Below are positions 1-8,668 of a stretch of 64,000 nucleotides of DNA, piece after piece. The stretch's first letter is position 1. Every line of letters begins with the position of its first letter. Made by a program: the position numbers and the translations under genes. Source of the DNA: Pseudomonadota bacterium (lineage in GTDB: Bacteria; Pseudomonadota; Gammaproteobacteria; Burkholderiales; SG8-39); contig CANGMI010000007.1 of the NCBI GenBank assembly GCA_947455195.1, forward strand, positions 62,001 through 126,000, read 5' to 3'. The notes under the pieces were generated by a model. The model searched no databases. It worked only from the letters and a program-made list of their open reading frames with translations, and was not told the origin of the DNA.

Positions 1-1825
1 TCGGTTCAATGCGCACAAGCTCCTTGTGGATCCATGCGCACGCGCCTTTGCCGGACGCCTGCGCTGGTCTGACGTGCTCTTTGGTCACCGCCTGGGCCAT
101 CCGCGCGGCGATCTGTCGATGGATCGGCGTGACAGTGCCTGGGCGATGCTCAAGTGCCGGGTGATCGACACGGCGTTCTCCTGGACCGACGACCGTGCGC
201 CGCGCACCCCCTGGGCCGACACGGTCATCTGCGAGTTGCACGTGAAGGGTTTCAGCATGGCCAACGAGCGCATTCCACCGGCCTTGAGGGGTACCTATGC
301 CGGGCTTTCTCATCCGGCATCGATCGAGCACCTTCGCCGGCTCGGCGTCACGGCGGTCGAACTGCTGCCCGTGCAGGAGTTCATCGACGAGCGGGTGCAG
401 GTGGACCGTGGTCGCTGCAATTACTGGGGCTACAACCCGATCGGCTTTTTTGCGCCTGCCATGCGCTACGCCGCCGGACGCGAACCCGGCACCGAGTTTC
501 GCGCGATGGTGCGCGCGCTGCATGCCGCCGGCATCGAGGTGATTCTCGATGTCGTCTTCAACCATACCTGCGAGGGCAACGAGTGGGGCCCCACGCTCGG
601 CTGGCGCGGTATCGACAATGAGACCTACTACCGGCTCGATCCGCACGAGCCGCGCCGGTGCGAGGATTTTTCGGGCTGCGGCAATACGCTCGACTTCGGC
701 CAGCCCGCGGTCATGCGCATGGTGATGGATGCGCTGCGTGCCTGGGTCTGCGAGTACCACGTCGATGGCTTTCGATTCGATCTGGCGGTCGTTCTGGCGC
801 GCGACGGCGGTGCCTTCGACCCGGGCGCTGCGTTTCTCGACATGCTTCGTCAGGATCCGGTGCTTGCCGGGGTCAAGCTCATCGCCGAACCGTGGGATGC
901 CACCGTGTCGGAGACCGGGCGCTTTCCGGCCGGGATGGCCGAGTGGAACGACCGCTATCGCGATACCGTCCGCCAGTTCTGGCTCACGCGCACCGCGCGC
1001 GCGGGCGATCTGGCGCGGCGCCTCGCCGGATCGAGCGATCTGTTTGACCACGCCGGCCGCTCGCCCCAGGCGAGCATCAACTTCGTCACGGCGCACGACG
1101 GTCTCACGCTGGCCGATCTGGTTCGCTTTCGCCACAAGCGCAACGAGGCCAACGGCGAAGGGAATCGCGACGGCACGCAGTCCGATCACGGCATCGACTG
1201 TGGCGTGGAGGGCGACAGCCCTGACCCGATGGTGTGTGCCCGGCGGACGCGGCTGATGTGTGCCGTGCTCGCCACCCTCTTCGTGTCGCAGGGCGTACCG
1301 ATGCTCCTCGCGGGTGACGAACTGGGCCGCACCCAGCAGGGCAACAACAACGCCTGGTGTCACGACTCGCCGCTGGTCTGGCTCGACTGGGCGAGGGCGG
1401 ATCCGCTGCTGGTCGCATTCACGGCGGCCCTCGGCCGGTTGCGGGCTCGCCTCCCCGCGCTGCGCCGCCCGGTCTGGCTCAGGGGCCACGAGGGCGTGCT
1501 CGAGCGCGATCTGCAGTGGTTCACCGCCGAGGCCATGCCGATGGGTGAAGCGCAGTGGAACGACTGGTCGGTGCGCAGCTTCGCCTTCCTGCTCGGTCGC
1601 TTCAGCGCCGATGAGCCTGCCGTACTCGTGATCATGAACGGCGCCGATGTTCCGGTGCACTTCGTGCTGCCCGCGCCACCGGCCGGTACCTGGAAATGCC
1701 TGCTCTCGAGCAGCGAGGTCGAGCCGCGCTTTGACGGTTGCGAGGACGCGCTCGCCGTGCAGGCGCGCCTGCATCGTCTCATCGACCCCGAAACCGTGGT
1801 CATCTTCTCATCGGAGGCAGCATGA
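1..1825 (+). CDS. glgX: Glycogen debranching enzyme GlgX, 5' end cut by window edge
   Basis: The enzyme hydrolyses alpha-1,6 branches of limit dextrins in cytoplasmic glycogen breakdown. The reading frame is already open at base 2 (RFNAHKLLVDP), so the N-terminal CBM48 domain lies outside the window; 607 residues are visible against roughly 650-700 for the family. GH13 landmarks are in order: DVVFNHT, the nucleophile region DGFRFDLA, the acid/base region LIAEPWD, and TAHDG for the third catalytic Asp. The NNNAWCHD stretch after the GDELGRTQQG motif is typical of GlgX/isoamylase proteins. Its TGA stop overlaps the malQ ATG (ATGA), so the two genes are translationally coupled. The identification is firm; only the start is missing. 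Confidence 0.95.
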   Translation, partial: RFNAHKLLVDPCARAFAGRLRWSDVLFGHRLGHPRGDLSMDRRDSAWAMLKCRVIDTAFSWTDDRAPRTPWADTVICELHVKGFSMANERIPPALRGTYAGLSHPASIEHLRRLGVTAVELLPVQEFIDERVQVDRGRCNYWGYNPIGFFAPAMRYAAGREPGTEFRAMVRALHAAGIEVILDVVFNHTCEGNEWGPTLGWRGIDNETYYRLDPHEPRRCEDFSGCGNTLDFGQPAVMRMVMDALRAWVCEYHVDGFRFDLAVVLARDGGAFDPGAAFLDMLRQDPVLAGVKLIAEPWDATVSETGRFPAGMAEWNDRYRDTVRQFWLTRTARAGDLARRLAGSSDLFDHAGRSPQASINFVTAHDGLTLADLVRFRHKRNEANGEGNRDGTQSDHGIDCGVEGDSPDPMVCARRTRLMCAVLATLFVSQGVPMLLAGDELGRTQQGNNNAWCHDSPLVWLDWARADPLLVAFTAALGRLRARLPALRRPVWLRGHEGVLERDLQWFTAEAMPMGEAQWNDWSVRSFAFLLGRFSADEPAVLVIMNGADVPVHFVLPAPPAGTWKCLLSSSEVEPRFDGCEDALAVQARLHRLIDPETVVIFSSEAA

Positions 1826-3555
1826 TCGAGCCTGCGCTTGCAAGCCGGGCCCGTGCCGCGGGCATTGAAATGTCGCATCGGGATGGATTCGGGATCGAGC
1901 ACGCCCTCGATGAGCAGACCTGTCGCGCGTTGCTCGGGGCGATCGACGCGGTGCCGGACCATGCTCGCGCGTGGGTGAGCCCGGCGCTCGAGGCAGGCGC
2001 GCGATTGTGGGGCGTGTCGGTTCAGTTGTGGTCGGTGCGTTCGGCCCGCAACTGGGGAATCGGCGACTTCAGCGATCTGGCACGCCTGTGCGCCATCGTG
2101 GCTGCAGCCGGGGGAGCGTTCGTGGGCATCAATCCCCTGCACGCAAGGGTGCTGACGCCCGAGGTCGAACCGAGCCCCTACGCCCCGTCGGCCCGTCAGT
2201 TTCTCGATCCGCTCTCGATCGATGTCGAGGCGATCGAGGGATTTGCCAGTTGCGAGGCGCTGCGCGTGTTGACCGCCGACAGCCAGTTCCAGCAGCGCAT
2301 CGAGCGCGTCCGGTCCGCCGCGCGGGTCGACTACGCCGAAGTGGCCTCGCTGAAGCTGACCGCGCTTGCGCTGCTCTACGAAGCATTCTGCCGCTCTGTG
2401 ACCAGCTGTGCCCGGTTCCATGAGGCCGCTGCCTTTCACCAGTTCACACGCGACATGGGCCCGTCGTTGCAGCGGTTCGCGCAGGCCGAGGCGCTGCGCG
2501 GGGCCCATGCCAGCGTGGCGGCACTTGCGCAGGCCGGTTTTCATGCCTGGATGCAGTGGCATGCCCACCATCAGTTGCAGCGGGCCGCCCACGCAGCGCT
2601 CGCCGCCGGCATGCCGATCGGGCTTTATCGCGATCTGGCGGTGGGCGCCCGCGAAGATGGCGCCGAGCGTGACATCGAGCCTGGTCTTTGCGCCCGCGGC
2701 GTCCATGTGGGCGCGCCGCCTGATGCCTTCAACCGGCTGGGGCAGAACTGGGGCCTTTCGCCCTGGAATCCGCAGGAGCTGGCGCGCCGCAGCTACGGTC
2801 CGTTTCGCGAGCTGGTGCGCGCGAACATGCAGTACGCGGGCGCCCTGCGCATCGATCACGTGATGTCGCTCATGCGGCTTTACTGGATTCCGGTGGGTCG
2901 CGAGGCGCGCGACGGGGGGTATGTGCGCCAGCACTTCGAGGCGCTGGCAGCGATCGTGTCGGCCGAGAGCCGTCGCAATCGGTGCATGGTGATCGGGGAG
3001 GATCTGGGCGCCGTGCCCGAGGGCTTTCGCGAGCGCCTCGAGAGGATGCGCTGGCTCTCCTCGCGCGTGCTCTTCTTCGAGCGCGACTGGCAGGGTGACC
3101 GGGCATGGCTCCCGCCGGCTGCCTACCCGGTGGTGGCGCTCTCCAGCGTGGGCACGCACGACCTGCCAGGCATCAGCGACTGGTGGCGCGGCGGGGATAT
3201 CAGGCGCCGTGCTGCGCTCGGTCTGGTTGCTGACCTGACGGCGGCCGAGGCCGAGCGCGTCGCCGACCGGATCGGCATCGTGCGGCTCATCGATGCGCTG
3301 GCGCTCCCGGGCGGGGCGGGCGATGGTGAGCAGTCCGTCATCGACGGCCTGCATCGCACCATTGCCGCCACGCCCAGCTGGATGGTGGCCGTGCAGCTCG
3401 ATGACGTCCTCGAGGAAACCGAGCCAGTCAACGTCCCGGGTACCGGGCGTGAACAGGCCAACTGGACACGCCGGCTGTCCCTGCCGCTCGAGGCGTTGGC
3501 CGATGATCCGCGGTTCCGGCGACTTGCCCGGATCATGTCGGCGCGGGCCGCGTAG
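1822..3555 (+). CDS. malQ: 4-alpha-glucanotransferase (amylomaltase) MalQ
   Basis: It transfers maltodextrin segments between glucans and recycles the short chains released by GlgX. The product is 577 residues, a GH77 protein with family blocks LWGVSVQLWS, NWGIGDFSDL, GLYRDLAVG, the nucleophile region LRIDHVM, the acid region VIGEDLGAVP and the GTHDLPG block. I chose the ATG at 1822 because GGAGG lies 4 nt before the CAGC leading into it and because it overlaps the glgX stop by ATGA; an in-frame extension to 1738 lies inside glgX and is not needed. It is shorter than the E. coli enzyme (694 residues), and the difference seems to be at the N-terminus. Confidence 0.95.
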   Translation: MIEPALASRARAAGIEMSHRDGFGIEHALDEQTCRALLGAIDAVPDHARAWVSPALEAGARLWGVSVQLWSVRSARNWGIGDFSDLARLCAIVAAAGGAFVGINPLHARVLTPEVEPSPYAPSARQFLDPLSIDVEAIEGFASCEALRVLTADSQFQQRIERVRSAARVDYAEVASLKLTALALLYEAFCRSVTSCARFHEAAAFHQFTRDMGPSLQRFAQAEALRGAHASVAALAQAGFHAWMQWHAHHQLQRAAHAALAAGMPIGLYRDLAVGAREDGAERDIEPGLCARGVHVGAPPDAFNRLGQNWGLSPWNPQELARRSYGPFRELVRANMQYAGALRIDHVMSLMRLYWIPVGREARDGGYVRQHFEALAAIVSAESRRNRCMVIGEDLGAVPEGFRERLERMRWLSSRVLFFERDWQGDRAWLPPAAYPVVALSSVGTHDLPGISDWWRGGDIRRRAALGLVADLTAAEAERVADRIGIVRLIDALALPGGAGDGEQSVIDGLHRTIAATPSWMVAVQLDDVLEETEPVNVPGTGREQANWTRRLSLPLEALADDPRFRRLARIMSARAA

Positions 3556-3649
3556 AATCCGGCGCACGCCTGCGGGCATGCGGCAACCTGAAGGAATCCT
3601 CCCGGGCTGCCCGGCTCGTCTTCCGACTCCCTTGCGAGGCTCGCCCCCG

Positions 3650-4711
3650 ATGATGCGCTCTGCCGCTCCCTGTCATCTGCCCGCCCCGATGCGTGCGGCC
3701 TCGTGTACGCCGATGCATGCCCCGTTGCACCGGACTGTCCGTCGGCTGACTGGTCTGGGCGGGGCAGCGCTCGTCATCGTGTGGGCGGTTGCGGCTCAGG
3801 CCCAGTCGACGGCGGCATGGCCCACGCGGCCCGTGCGCATCATCGTACCCACGGCCGCTGGTGGAACGGTCGACATCATCACGCGCACGCTCTCGCCTCG
3901 GCTGGCCGAGATGCTGGGCCAGTCGGTCGTGGTCGAGAATCGCGCTGCGGCCAGCACCTCGGTCGGTGAGGAGGCCGTGGTGCGCGCGGCACCCGACGGG
4001 TACACCCTGCTGATGTCCGGGCTTACCCTGGCGACCACGCCGCTCCTGCGTCGCGACCTGCCCTACGACCCGCAGGCCGACCTTGCGCCGATCTCGCTCG
4101 TGGCGACGGCGGCCAATGTGCTGGTCGTGAACCCGGCACTGCCGGTCACCTCGGTGCAGGGTCTCGTTGCGCTCGCCCGCACCCGCACCGAGCCGCTCTT
4201 CTACGGCACGCCCTCCTTCGGTGCCACCGGCCATTTTGCCGCCGAGATGTTCAACCAGATGGCGGGCACCCGGTTCCAGCACGTGCCCTACAAGGGCTCG
4301 GCGCTCGCGTTGCAGGATCTGCTGGCCGGTCAGATCCAGATGACGTTCGACAACATTCCGGCGGCCATCAGCCACATCAACAGCGGGCGCCTGCGTGCCC
4401 TCGGCGTGACCTCGCTCACCCGCTCGGCGCAGTTGCCCAATGTGCCCACCATCGCCGAGGCTGGCCTGCCCGGCTACGTGATGACCGGCTGGTTCGGTCT
4501 GCTCGCGCCGGCGCATACCAACCCCGACATCATCGCCCGTGTGCAGGTCGATACCCAGCGCGCGCTCGAGCGACCCGAGTTGCGCGAGCGGTTTGCTGCA
4601 CTGGGCTTCGACCCGGTGGGAAGTACGGCTGATGCCTTTCGCAAGCACATCGCCGAGGAAGCGGTGCGCATGGGACGCATCGCGCGCGCAGCGGGCATGA
4701 AGCAGGAATGA
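3650..4711 (+). CDS. Bug/TctC-family periplasmic solute receptor (A)
   Basis: This is a periplasmic receptor of the Bordetella uptake gene (Bug/TctC) family, which binds small carboxylates for tripartite tricarboxylate or related transporters. The product is 353 residues with a basic N-terminus, a hydrophobic stretch and a likely cleavage after VAAQAQS. The family signature WPTRPVRIIVP..AAGGTVD follows, then VVENRAAAS, APDGYTLL and the VPYKGSA block. The start is uncertain: in-frame ATGs occur at 3650, 3653, 3689 and 3713. I chose 3650 because GAGG lies 10 nt upstream, but 3713 gives a more usual signal peptide. No TctA/TctB genes are adjacent, so its transporter and ligand are unknown. Confidence 0.88.
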   Translation: MMRSAAPCHLPAPMRAASCTPMHAPLHRTVRRLTGLGGAALVIVWAVAAQAQSTAAWPTRPVRIIVPTAAGGTVDIITRTLSPRLAEMLGQSVVVENRAAASTSVGEEAVVRAAPDGYTLLMSGLTLATTPLLRRDLPYDPQADLAPISLVATAANVLVVNPALPVTSVQGLVALARTRTEPLFYGTPSFGATGHFAAEMFNQMAGTRFQHVPYKGSALALQDLLAGQIQMTFDNIPAAISHINSGRLRALGVTSLTRSAQLPNVPTIAEAGLPGYVMTGWFGLLAPAHTNPDIIARVQVDTQRALERPELRERFAALGFDPVGSTADAFRKHIAEEAVRMGRIARAAGMKQE

Positions 4712-5049
4712 GTCGTGCCGCACCGGCCTGAGGGGGGAGCAGGGTTCTCGGGAGGGTCGGGCGGCAAATGGTTTCGTCGCGGTGCAGCAAATGCGTGTAC
4801 CATCTGACCGGTGAAGTCTTGATGTGCGCTTTTCCGGTTCGCACTCTGGCCTCCCGTTCGGTTCGCGTGTCCGGTCTCCTGATCTCCGGCACCTGATTTC
4901 CCGGTTCGCTCTGCTCGAGGCAACGTGTCCTCCGGCTCCGGTGGCTTTTCCGGGTTGCCCGAAGCTCCTTTCCATGCAGTAGCCACGTCTGCCTGACCGG
5001 TTCTCGTTCGACGCTCGTCGAGCGCGCAGGCCGACACCAGGAGATTTCC
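4712..5049 (+). other. Long leader region upstream of rhlE
   Basis: About 340 bp without a supportable gene. It is rich in pyrimidines and in short CGGTTCGC motifs (4835-4842, 4859-4866, 4902-4909). A long 5' leader is common before cold-induced DEAD-box helicase genes, so this may be a regulatory untranslated region. I see no clear -35/-10 pair and no classical intrinsic terminator for the preceding gene. Confidence 0.4.
5039..5043 (+). promoter_or_regulatory. Ribosome binding site that suggests an ATT start for rhlE
   Basis: AGGAG lies 6 nt before an in-frame ATT at 5050. In this frame there is no ATG, GTG or TTG between the stop at 4894-4896 and the GTG at 5086, and neither that GTG nor the ATG at 5104 has a Shine-Dalgarno sequence. 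Confidence 0.5.
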
Positions 5050-6831
5050 ATTACTTCCGCTTCAGATCACGCGGCCACGGATTCCGTGCGCCCGCAACCG
5101 GCAATGGCTGCCAACTCGACCAGCGCCACCTCGCCGGTTACCCCCTCAGGTCAAGCCTCGGCTGCTCCTGCTGCCTCCTCCTCGGCATTTGCCGCACTGG
5201 GCCTTCGCCCTGAACTGCTTCGTGCGCTGGCCGAACAGGGCTACGATACCCCCACGCCCATTCAGGCACAGGGCGTACCTGCCGTGCTCTCGGGTCGGGA
5301 CGTGCTGGGCGCGGCCCAGACCGGCACTGGCAAGACTGCGGCCTTCACCCTGCCGATGCTCCAGACCATTGCCGCGATGCCGGCTGACAAGCAGCGTCCG
5401 GTGCGCGGCCTGGTGATGACCCCCACGCGCGAACTGTGCGTGCAGGTCGAAGAGTCGGTTCGTACCTACGGCAAGTACATCGGCGTTCGCTCCACCGCGA
5501 TCTTTGGCGGTGTCGGCATGGGCAACCAGTTCGATGCCCTGCGCCGTGGTCCGCGCATCGTCGTGGCAACACCGGGCCGGTTGCTCGACCATATCTCGCA
5601 GCGCTCGATCGACCTGTCGAACGTGTCGTTCGTCGTGCTTGACGAGGCCGACCGCATGCTCGACATGGGCTTCATCCACGACATCAAGCGGCTCTTCGCG
5701 ATGCTGCCCAAGGCGCGCCAGACGCTGCTCTTCTCGGCAACCTTCTCGCCCGAGATTCGCAAGCTCGCCTCGAGCTTCCTGCGCGATCCGGTGTCGATCG
5801 AGGTGGCCCCGCGCAATTCCACTGCGCAGATGGTGACCCAGACCGCGCACCGGGTCGACAAGGATGCGAAGCGTCAGGTGCTCTCGCACCTCATCCGTAC
5901 CCGTGGCTGGTCGCAGGTGCTCGTGTTCACCAAGACCAAGCATGGCGCCAATCGTCTGGCCGAACTGCTCGAGAAGGACGGCATCACGGCCGATGCCATC
6001 CACGGCAACAAGAGCCAGAACCAGCGTCAGCGTGCGCTCAACCGGTTCAAGGACGGTGAAGTGACTGCGCTGGTTGCGACCGATGTGGCCGCGCGTGGCA
6101 TCGATATTTCACTCTTGCCGATCGTGGTCAATTACGACTTGCCCAATGTGCCCGAAGACTATGTGCATCGTATCGGCCGCACGGCCCGAGCCGGTGCGTC
6201 GGGTGAGGCGGTGTCGCTGGTGAGCGGCGAAGACAGGCCGCTCCTCGCGGCGATCGAAGCGCTGATGAAACGCACGATTCCCATGCGTCCTCTCGAAGGT
6301 TTCGTGCCGGCTGCCGGTACCACCGATGCCAGTTCTGACGAGGGCATCACCCGACGGCCCGATGTCAGCGGTCGTGGCGGTCGCGGCGGCCGTGGCGAGG
6401 CCAGCGCGAGCGATACCCGAGGTGCCGGGTCCCGCAGCGGTCAGGGGCGAGGTGGCCAGGGTCGCAGCGGTTCGTCAGGTGCCGGTCAGTCACGCGGTGG
6501 CGACGCGCGTGGCGCTCAGCCGGGTGCGGGTGCCGCGCGTGGTGGTCGCTCGGGCGACGGTCGGTCTCAGTCGCCGCGTCCGCCCGGTACGCGTGCGGAG
6601 GGTCAGCGGGGCGACGGCGTACGCTCGGGCGCCCCGCGTGGGGATGGTGTTCGTTCGCCGGCCCCACGGCCCGAATCGGGTGGCCGCCCCCAGTGGGCGA
6701 GCGACCCGGCACGGCGCAACGCGCCGACGGCAGCCCCGGTGGCTCGTCGGCCCGCCGCCGTACCCGCGCTTCTGCGCGCACGCCCACACGATGCCGAAAC
6801 GCATTCGGGTGGCAGTGATTCCAGCGTCTGA
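5050..6831 (+). CDS. rhlE: ATP-dependent RNA helicase RhlE (DEAD-box)
   Basis: This cytoplasmic RNA helicase unwinds short duplexes and acts in ribosome assembly or RNA turnover. All helicase motifs are visible: the Q motif around TPTPIQ, Walker [21 protein letters not shown], the [10 protein letters not shown] block, [10 protein letters not shown] and [10 protein letters not shown]. After about residue 400 comes a roughly 180-residue Arg/Gly/Ser-rich, basic, low-complexity tail typical of RhlE RNA-binding extensions. The start is an open question: ATT at 5050 has the only good Shine-Dalgarno (593 residues), while GTG 5086 or ATG 5104 would lose only a disordered N-terminus. It is followed after 13 bp by an RRM gene, probably in the same transcript. 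Confidence 0.93.
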   Translation: MTSASDHAATDSVRPQPAMAANSTSATSPVTPSGQASAAPAASSSAFAALGLRPELLRALAEQGYDTPTPIQAQGVPAVLSGRDVLGAAQTGTGKTAAFTLPMLQTIAAMPADKQRPVRGLVMTPTRELCVQVEESVRTYGKYIGVRSTAIFGGVGMGNQFDALRRGPRIVVATPGRLLDHISQRSIDLSNVSFVVLDEADRMLDMGFIHDIKRLFAMLPKARQTLLFSATFSPEIRKLASSFLRDPVSIEVAPRNSTAQMVTQTAHRVDKDAKRQVLSHLIRTRGWSQVLVFTKTKHGANRLAELLEKDGITADAIHGNKSQNQRQRALNRFKDGEVTALVATDVAARGIDISLLPIVVNYDLPNVPEDYVHRIGRTARAGASGEAVSLVSGEDRPLLAAIEALMKRTIPMRPLEGFVPAAGTTDASSDEGITRRPDVSGRGGRGGRGEASASDTRGAGSRSGQGRGGQGRSGSSGAGQSRGGDARGAQPGAGAARGGRSGDGRSQSPRPPGTRAEGQRGDGVRSGAPRGDGVRSPAPRPESGGRPQWASDPARRNAPTAAPVARRPAAVPALLRARPHDAETHSGGSDSSV

Positions 6832-6844
6832 CCGGGGACTTGCC

Positions 6845-7114
6845 ATGCAGATTTTCGTTGGTAACCTCGCCCTCGACATCAACGAGGCACAGCTTCTCGA
6901 GAGCTTCAAGGCCTTCGGGGAAGTGCGCTCGGTCGAGATCAAGCGCGAACTGTTCACGGGCGCTTCGCGCGGCTTTGGATTCATCGAGATGCCGGGACGC
7001 GCGCATTCGCTGGCGGCGATCCTCGGGCTCAATGGCAAGGACATGGGTGGTCAGCCGCTGCGCGTGAGCGAGTCCAAGCCGATGACCAACAGCGGTCGCG
7101 GTCGCCGTCGCTGA
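6845..7114 (+). CDS. Small RRM-type RNA-binding protein
   Basis: An 89-residue protein made almost entirely of one RNA recognition motif. RNP2 is near the N-terminus (IFVGNL, residues 3-8), RNP1 is RGFGFIEM around residues 42-49, and the tail is short and basic (SGRGRRR). Bacterial single-RRM proteins resemble eukaryotic RRM proteins and are often cold-induced, binding mRNA in the cytoplasm. The ATG at 6845 is preceded by GGGGA at a suitable distance. Its position 13 bp after the helicase gene suggests joint expression and function on structured RNA. Many relatives carry a longer glycine-rich tail; this one is nearly bare. Confidence 0.9.
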   Translation: MQIFVGNLALDINEAQLLESFKAFGEVRSVEIKRELFTGASRGFGFIEMPGRAHSLAAILGLNGKDMGGQPLRVSESKPMTNSGRGRRR

Positions 7115-7159
7115 TGGCAGGGGCCCGGTGCGCCAGCGGCGAGCCGGGTCGTCCCCGGA

Positions 7160-7193
7160 CCCTGCACGTTCAGCTATAGCTGAACGTGCAGGG
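7160..7193. repeat. Perfect 34-bp palindrome between RRM gene and amidase
   Basis: The arms CCCTGCACGTTCAGC and GCTGAACGTGCAGGG flank TATA, which is itself self-complementary, so all 34 bp are symmetrical. No T-run follows on either side. It could be a U-less terminator hairpin for the helicase operon or an operator for the catabolic genes that begin at 7246. Confidence 0.7.
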
Positions 7194-7245
7194 GGCACTG
7201 CTGGGTGTGCGGTGTATCCTCCATGGCTTTTCGCCGGAGCGAGCG

Positions 7246-8661
7246 ATGAGCCTTCCTGAAGCAGTCGACCTGGTTGCAGCACACCGCGCGGGGCGGGCAA
7301 GCGCCGAGGCAACGGTGCAGGCCTGTCTGGCGCGCATCGAGGCCACGCAGCCCACGCTCAACGCCTACGTCACCGTGTGTGCCGAGCGCGCACTGGGCGA
7401 GGCCCGCGCCATCGATGCTGACGCGGCGCGCCGCGCGCTGCCCCTGGCTGGCGTACCCTTTTCCGTGAAGGACAACATCGAGACGGCCGGCGTTCGCACC
7501 ACCTTCGGGTCGCGCACGCTCGAGTCGAGCGTGCCCGATGTCGAGGCCGTTGCCGTCACCCGCCTGCGCGCTGCCGGCGGGGTGATGGTGGGCAAGACCA
7601 CGCTGCCCGAATTTGCCTCGTCGGTGCTGGGCGCCTCGCCCCTCACCGGCATTACCCGCAACCCCTGGAATACCGCCATGACCCCGGGCGGGTCGAGCAG
7701 TGGCGCCGCCGCAGCGGTGGCGGCTGGCCTCGCGCCCATTGCGCTCACCACCGATGCAGGGGCCTCCACCCGACTGCCGGCGGCGGCCTGTGGCGTTCTG
7801 GGCATCAAGCCGTCGATGGGTCTGGTGCCCTACGAGATCTTCCCCGACGGCTTTGGCAACTTCATTCACATGGGGCTCATCACCCGCACCGTAGCCGACA
7901 TGGCTCTTGCGCTCGATGCCATTTCGGGCGAAGACCCGCGCGATCCGCTGTCGGTGGGCATCGCCCCGACCCAGGCGCTGGCCGCCCTTGCCCGGCCCTT
8001 CGATCTGACCGGACAGCGCATCACCTGGCGTCCCTTCCTCGGCAACGCAGCCCTCGATGACGAGGTGCGTGCGCTGTGCGAAAAGACGCTCGCCTTGCTG
8101 GGTGCTCGCGGTGCGAGCCTCGTCACGGTGGAGGAGCCCTTCGAGAATGCCGGTGGTACCTGGCGCGTGCTGCAGCAGAACAACTGGGCCGGGCGCTTCA
8201 GCGTACCCGACGAGGAAACCGCGCGCATCATGGATCCCGGATTTCTGGCCGGCGTTCGTGCCGCGCAAGGCATGACGGGCGCCGAGTTGAGCAAGGCGGT
8301 GTACCGCCGCACGGCGTATTTTCGGACCGTGCAGCAGTGGTTTGCGACAGCCGATTGGGTGGCCACACCGGTCATTACCGCCACAGGCGTCGCGGCCGAT
8401 GCACGCGGCGATGCGCCGCTCATCGTCAACGGCAAGCCAGCCGGCGAAATACGTGCTGCCTGGGGCCCCTACCTCAATGTCTTCAACCTCACCGGTCATC
8501 CGGCGCTCAGCGTGCCCGCCGGCCACACCGCCAACGGCATGCCGGTGGGCCTTCAACTGGTAGGGCGTCTGCGCTCTGACGTCGACCTCCTCCGTCTTGC
8601 ACACCTGATCGAGCTCGCCCAACCCTGGGCCGGCCAAATCCCTCCTCACGCCGGAGTCTAG
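7246..8661 (+). CDS. Amidase-signature family hydrolase (first copy)
   Basis: A cytoplasmic amidohydrolase of the amidase-signature family, which cleaves carboxamides to acid and ammonia by a Ser-cisSer-Lys triad. The 471-residue product shows the Lys region PFSVKDNIE and the glycine/serine region GGSSSGAAAAVAAG. The nucleophile block reads TDAGASTRLPA where most members have a GGS-I-R motif; the Ser is kept but the neighbours differ. I chose ATG 7246 (GGAGCG upstream) over an in-frame ATG at 7186 inside the palindrome. Only 7 bp separate it from the next gene, so the two form an operon. The substrate is unknown; a second amidase with the same kind of partner lies at 37294-38745. Confidence 0.88.
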   Translation: MSLPEAVDLVAAHRAGRASAEATVQACLARIEATQPTLNAYVTVCAERALGEARAIDADAARRALPLAGVPFSVKDNIETAGVRTTFGSRTLESSVPDVEAVAVTRLRAAGGVMVGKTTLPEFASSVLGASPLTGITRNPWNTAMTPGGSSSGAAAAVAAGLAPIALTTDAGASTRLPAAACGVLGIKPSMGLVPYEIFPDGFGNFIHMGLITRTVADMALALDAISGEDPRDPLSVGIAPTQALAALARPFDLTGQRITWRPFLGNAALDDEVRALCEKTLALLGARGASLVTVEEPFENAGGTWRVLQQNNWAGRFSVPDEETARIMDPGFLAGVRAAQGMTGAELSKAVYRRTAYFRTVQQWFATADWVATPVITATGVAADARGDAPLIVNGKPAGEIRAAWGPYLNVFNLTGHPALSVPAGHTANGMPVGLQLVGRLRSDVDLLRLAHLIELAQPWAGQIPPHAGV

Positions 8662-8668
8662 ACCTCTC

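Noticed and set aside
1360-3579. A 739-residue minus-strand open frame across malQ and the end of glgX
   Set aside because: Composition shadow of two well-supported plus-strand genes. No start signal or family motif.
6326-6844. An in-frame upstream extension of the RRM gene inside the helicase tail
   Set aside because: It is open because of the Arg/Gly-rich composition of the helicase tail. A good Shine-Dalgarno precedes ATG 6845, and the RRM starts right there.
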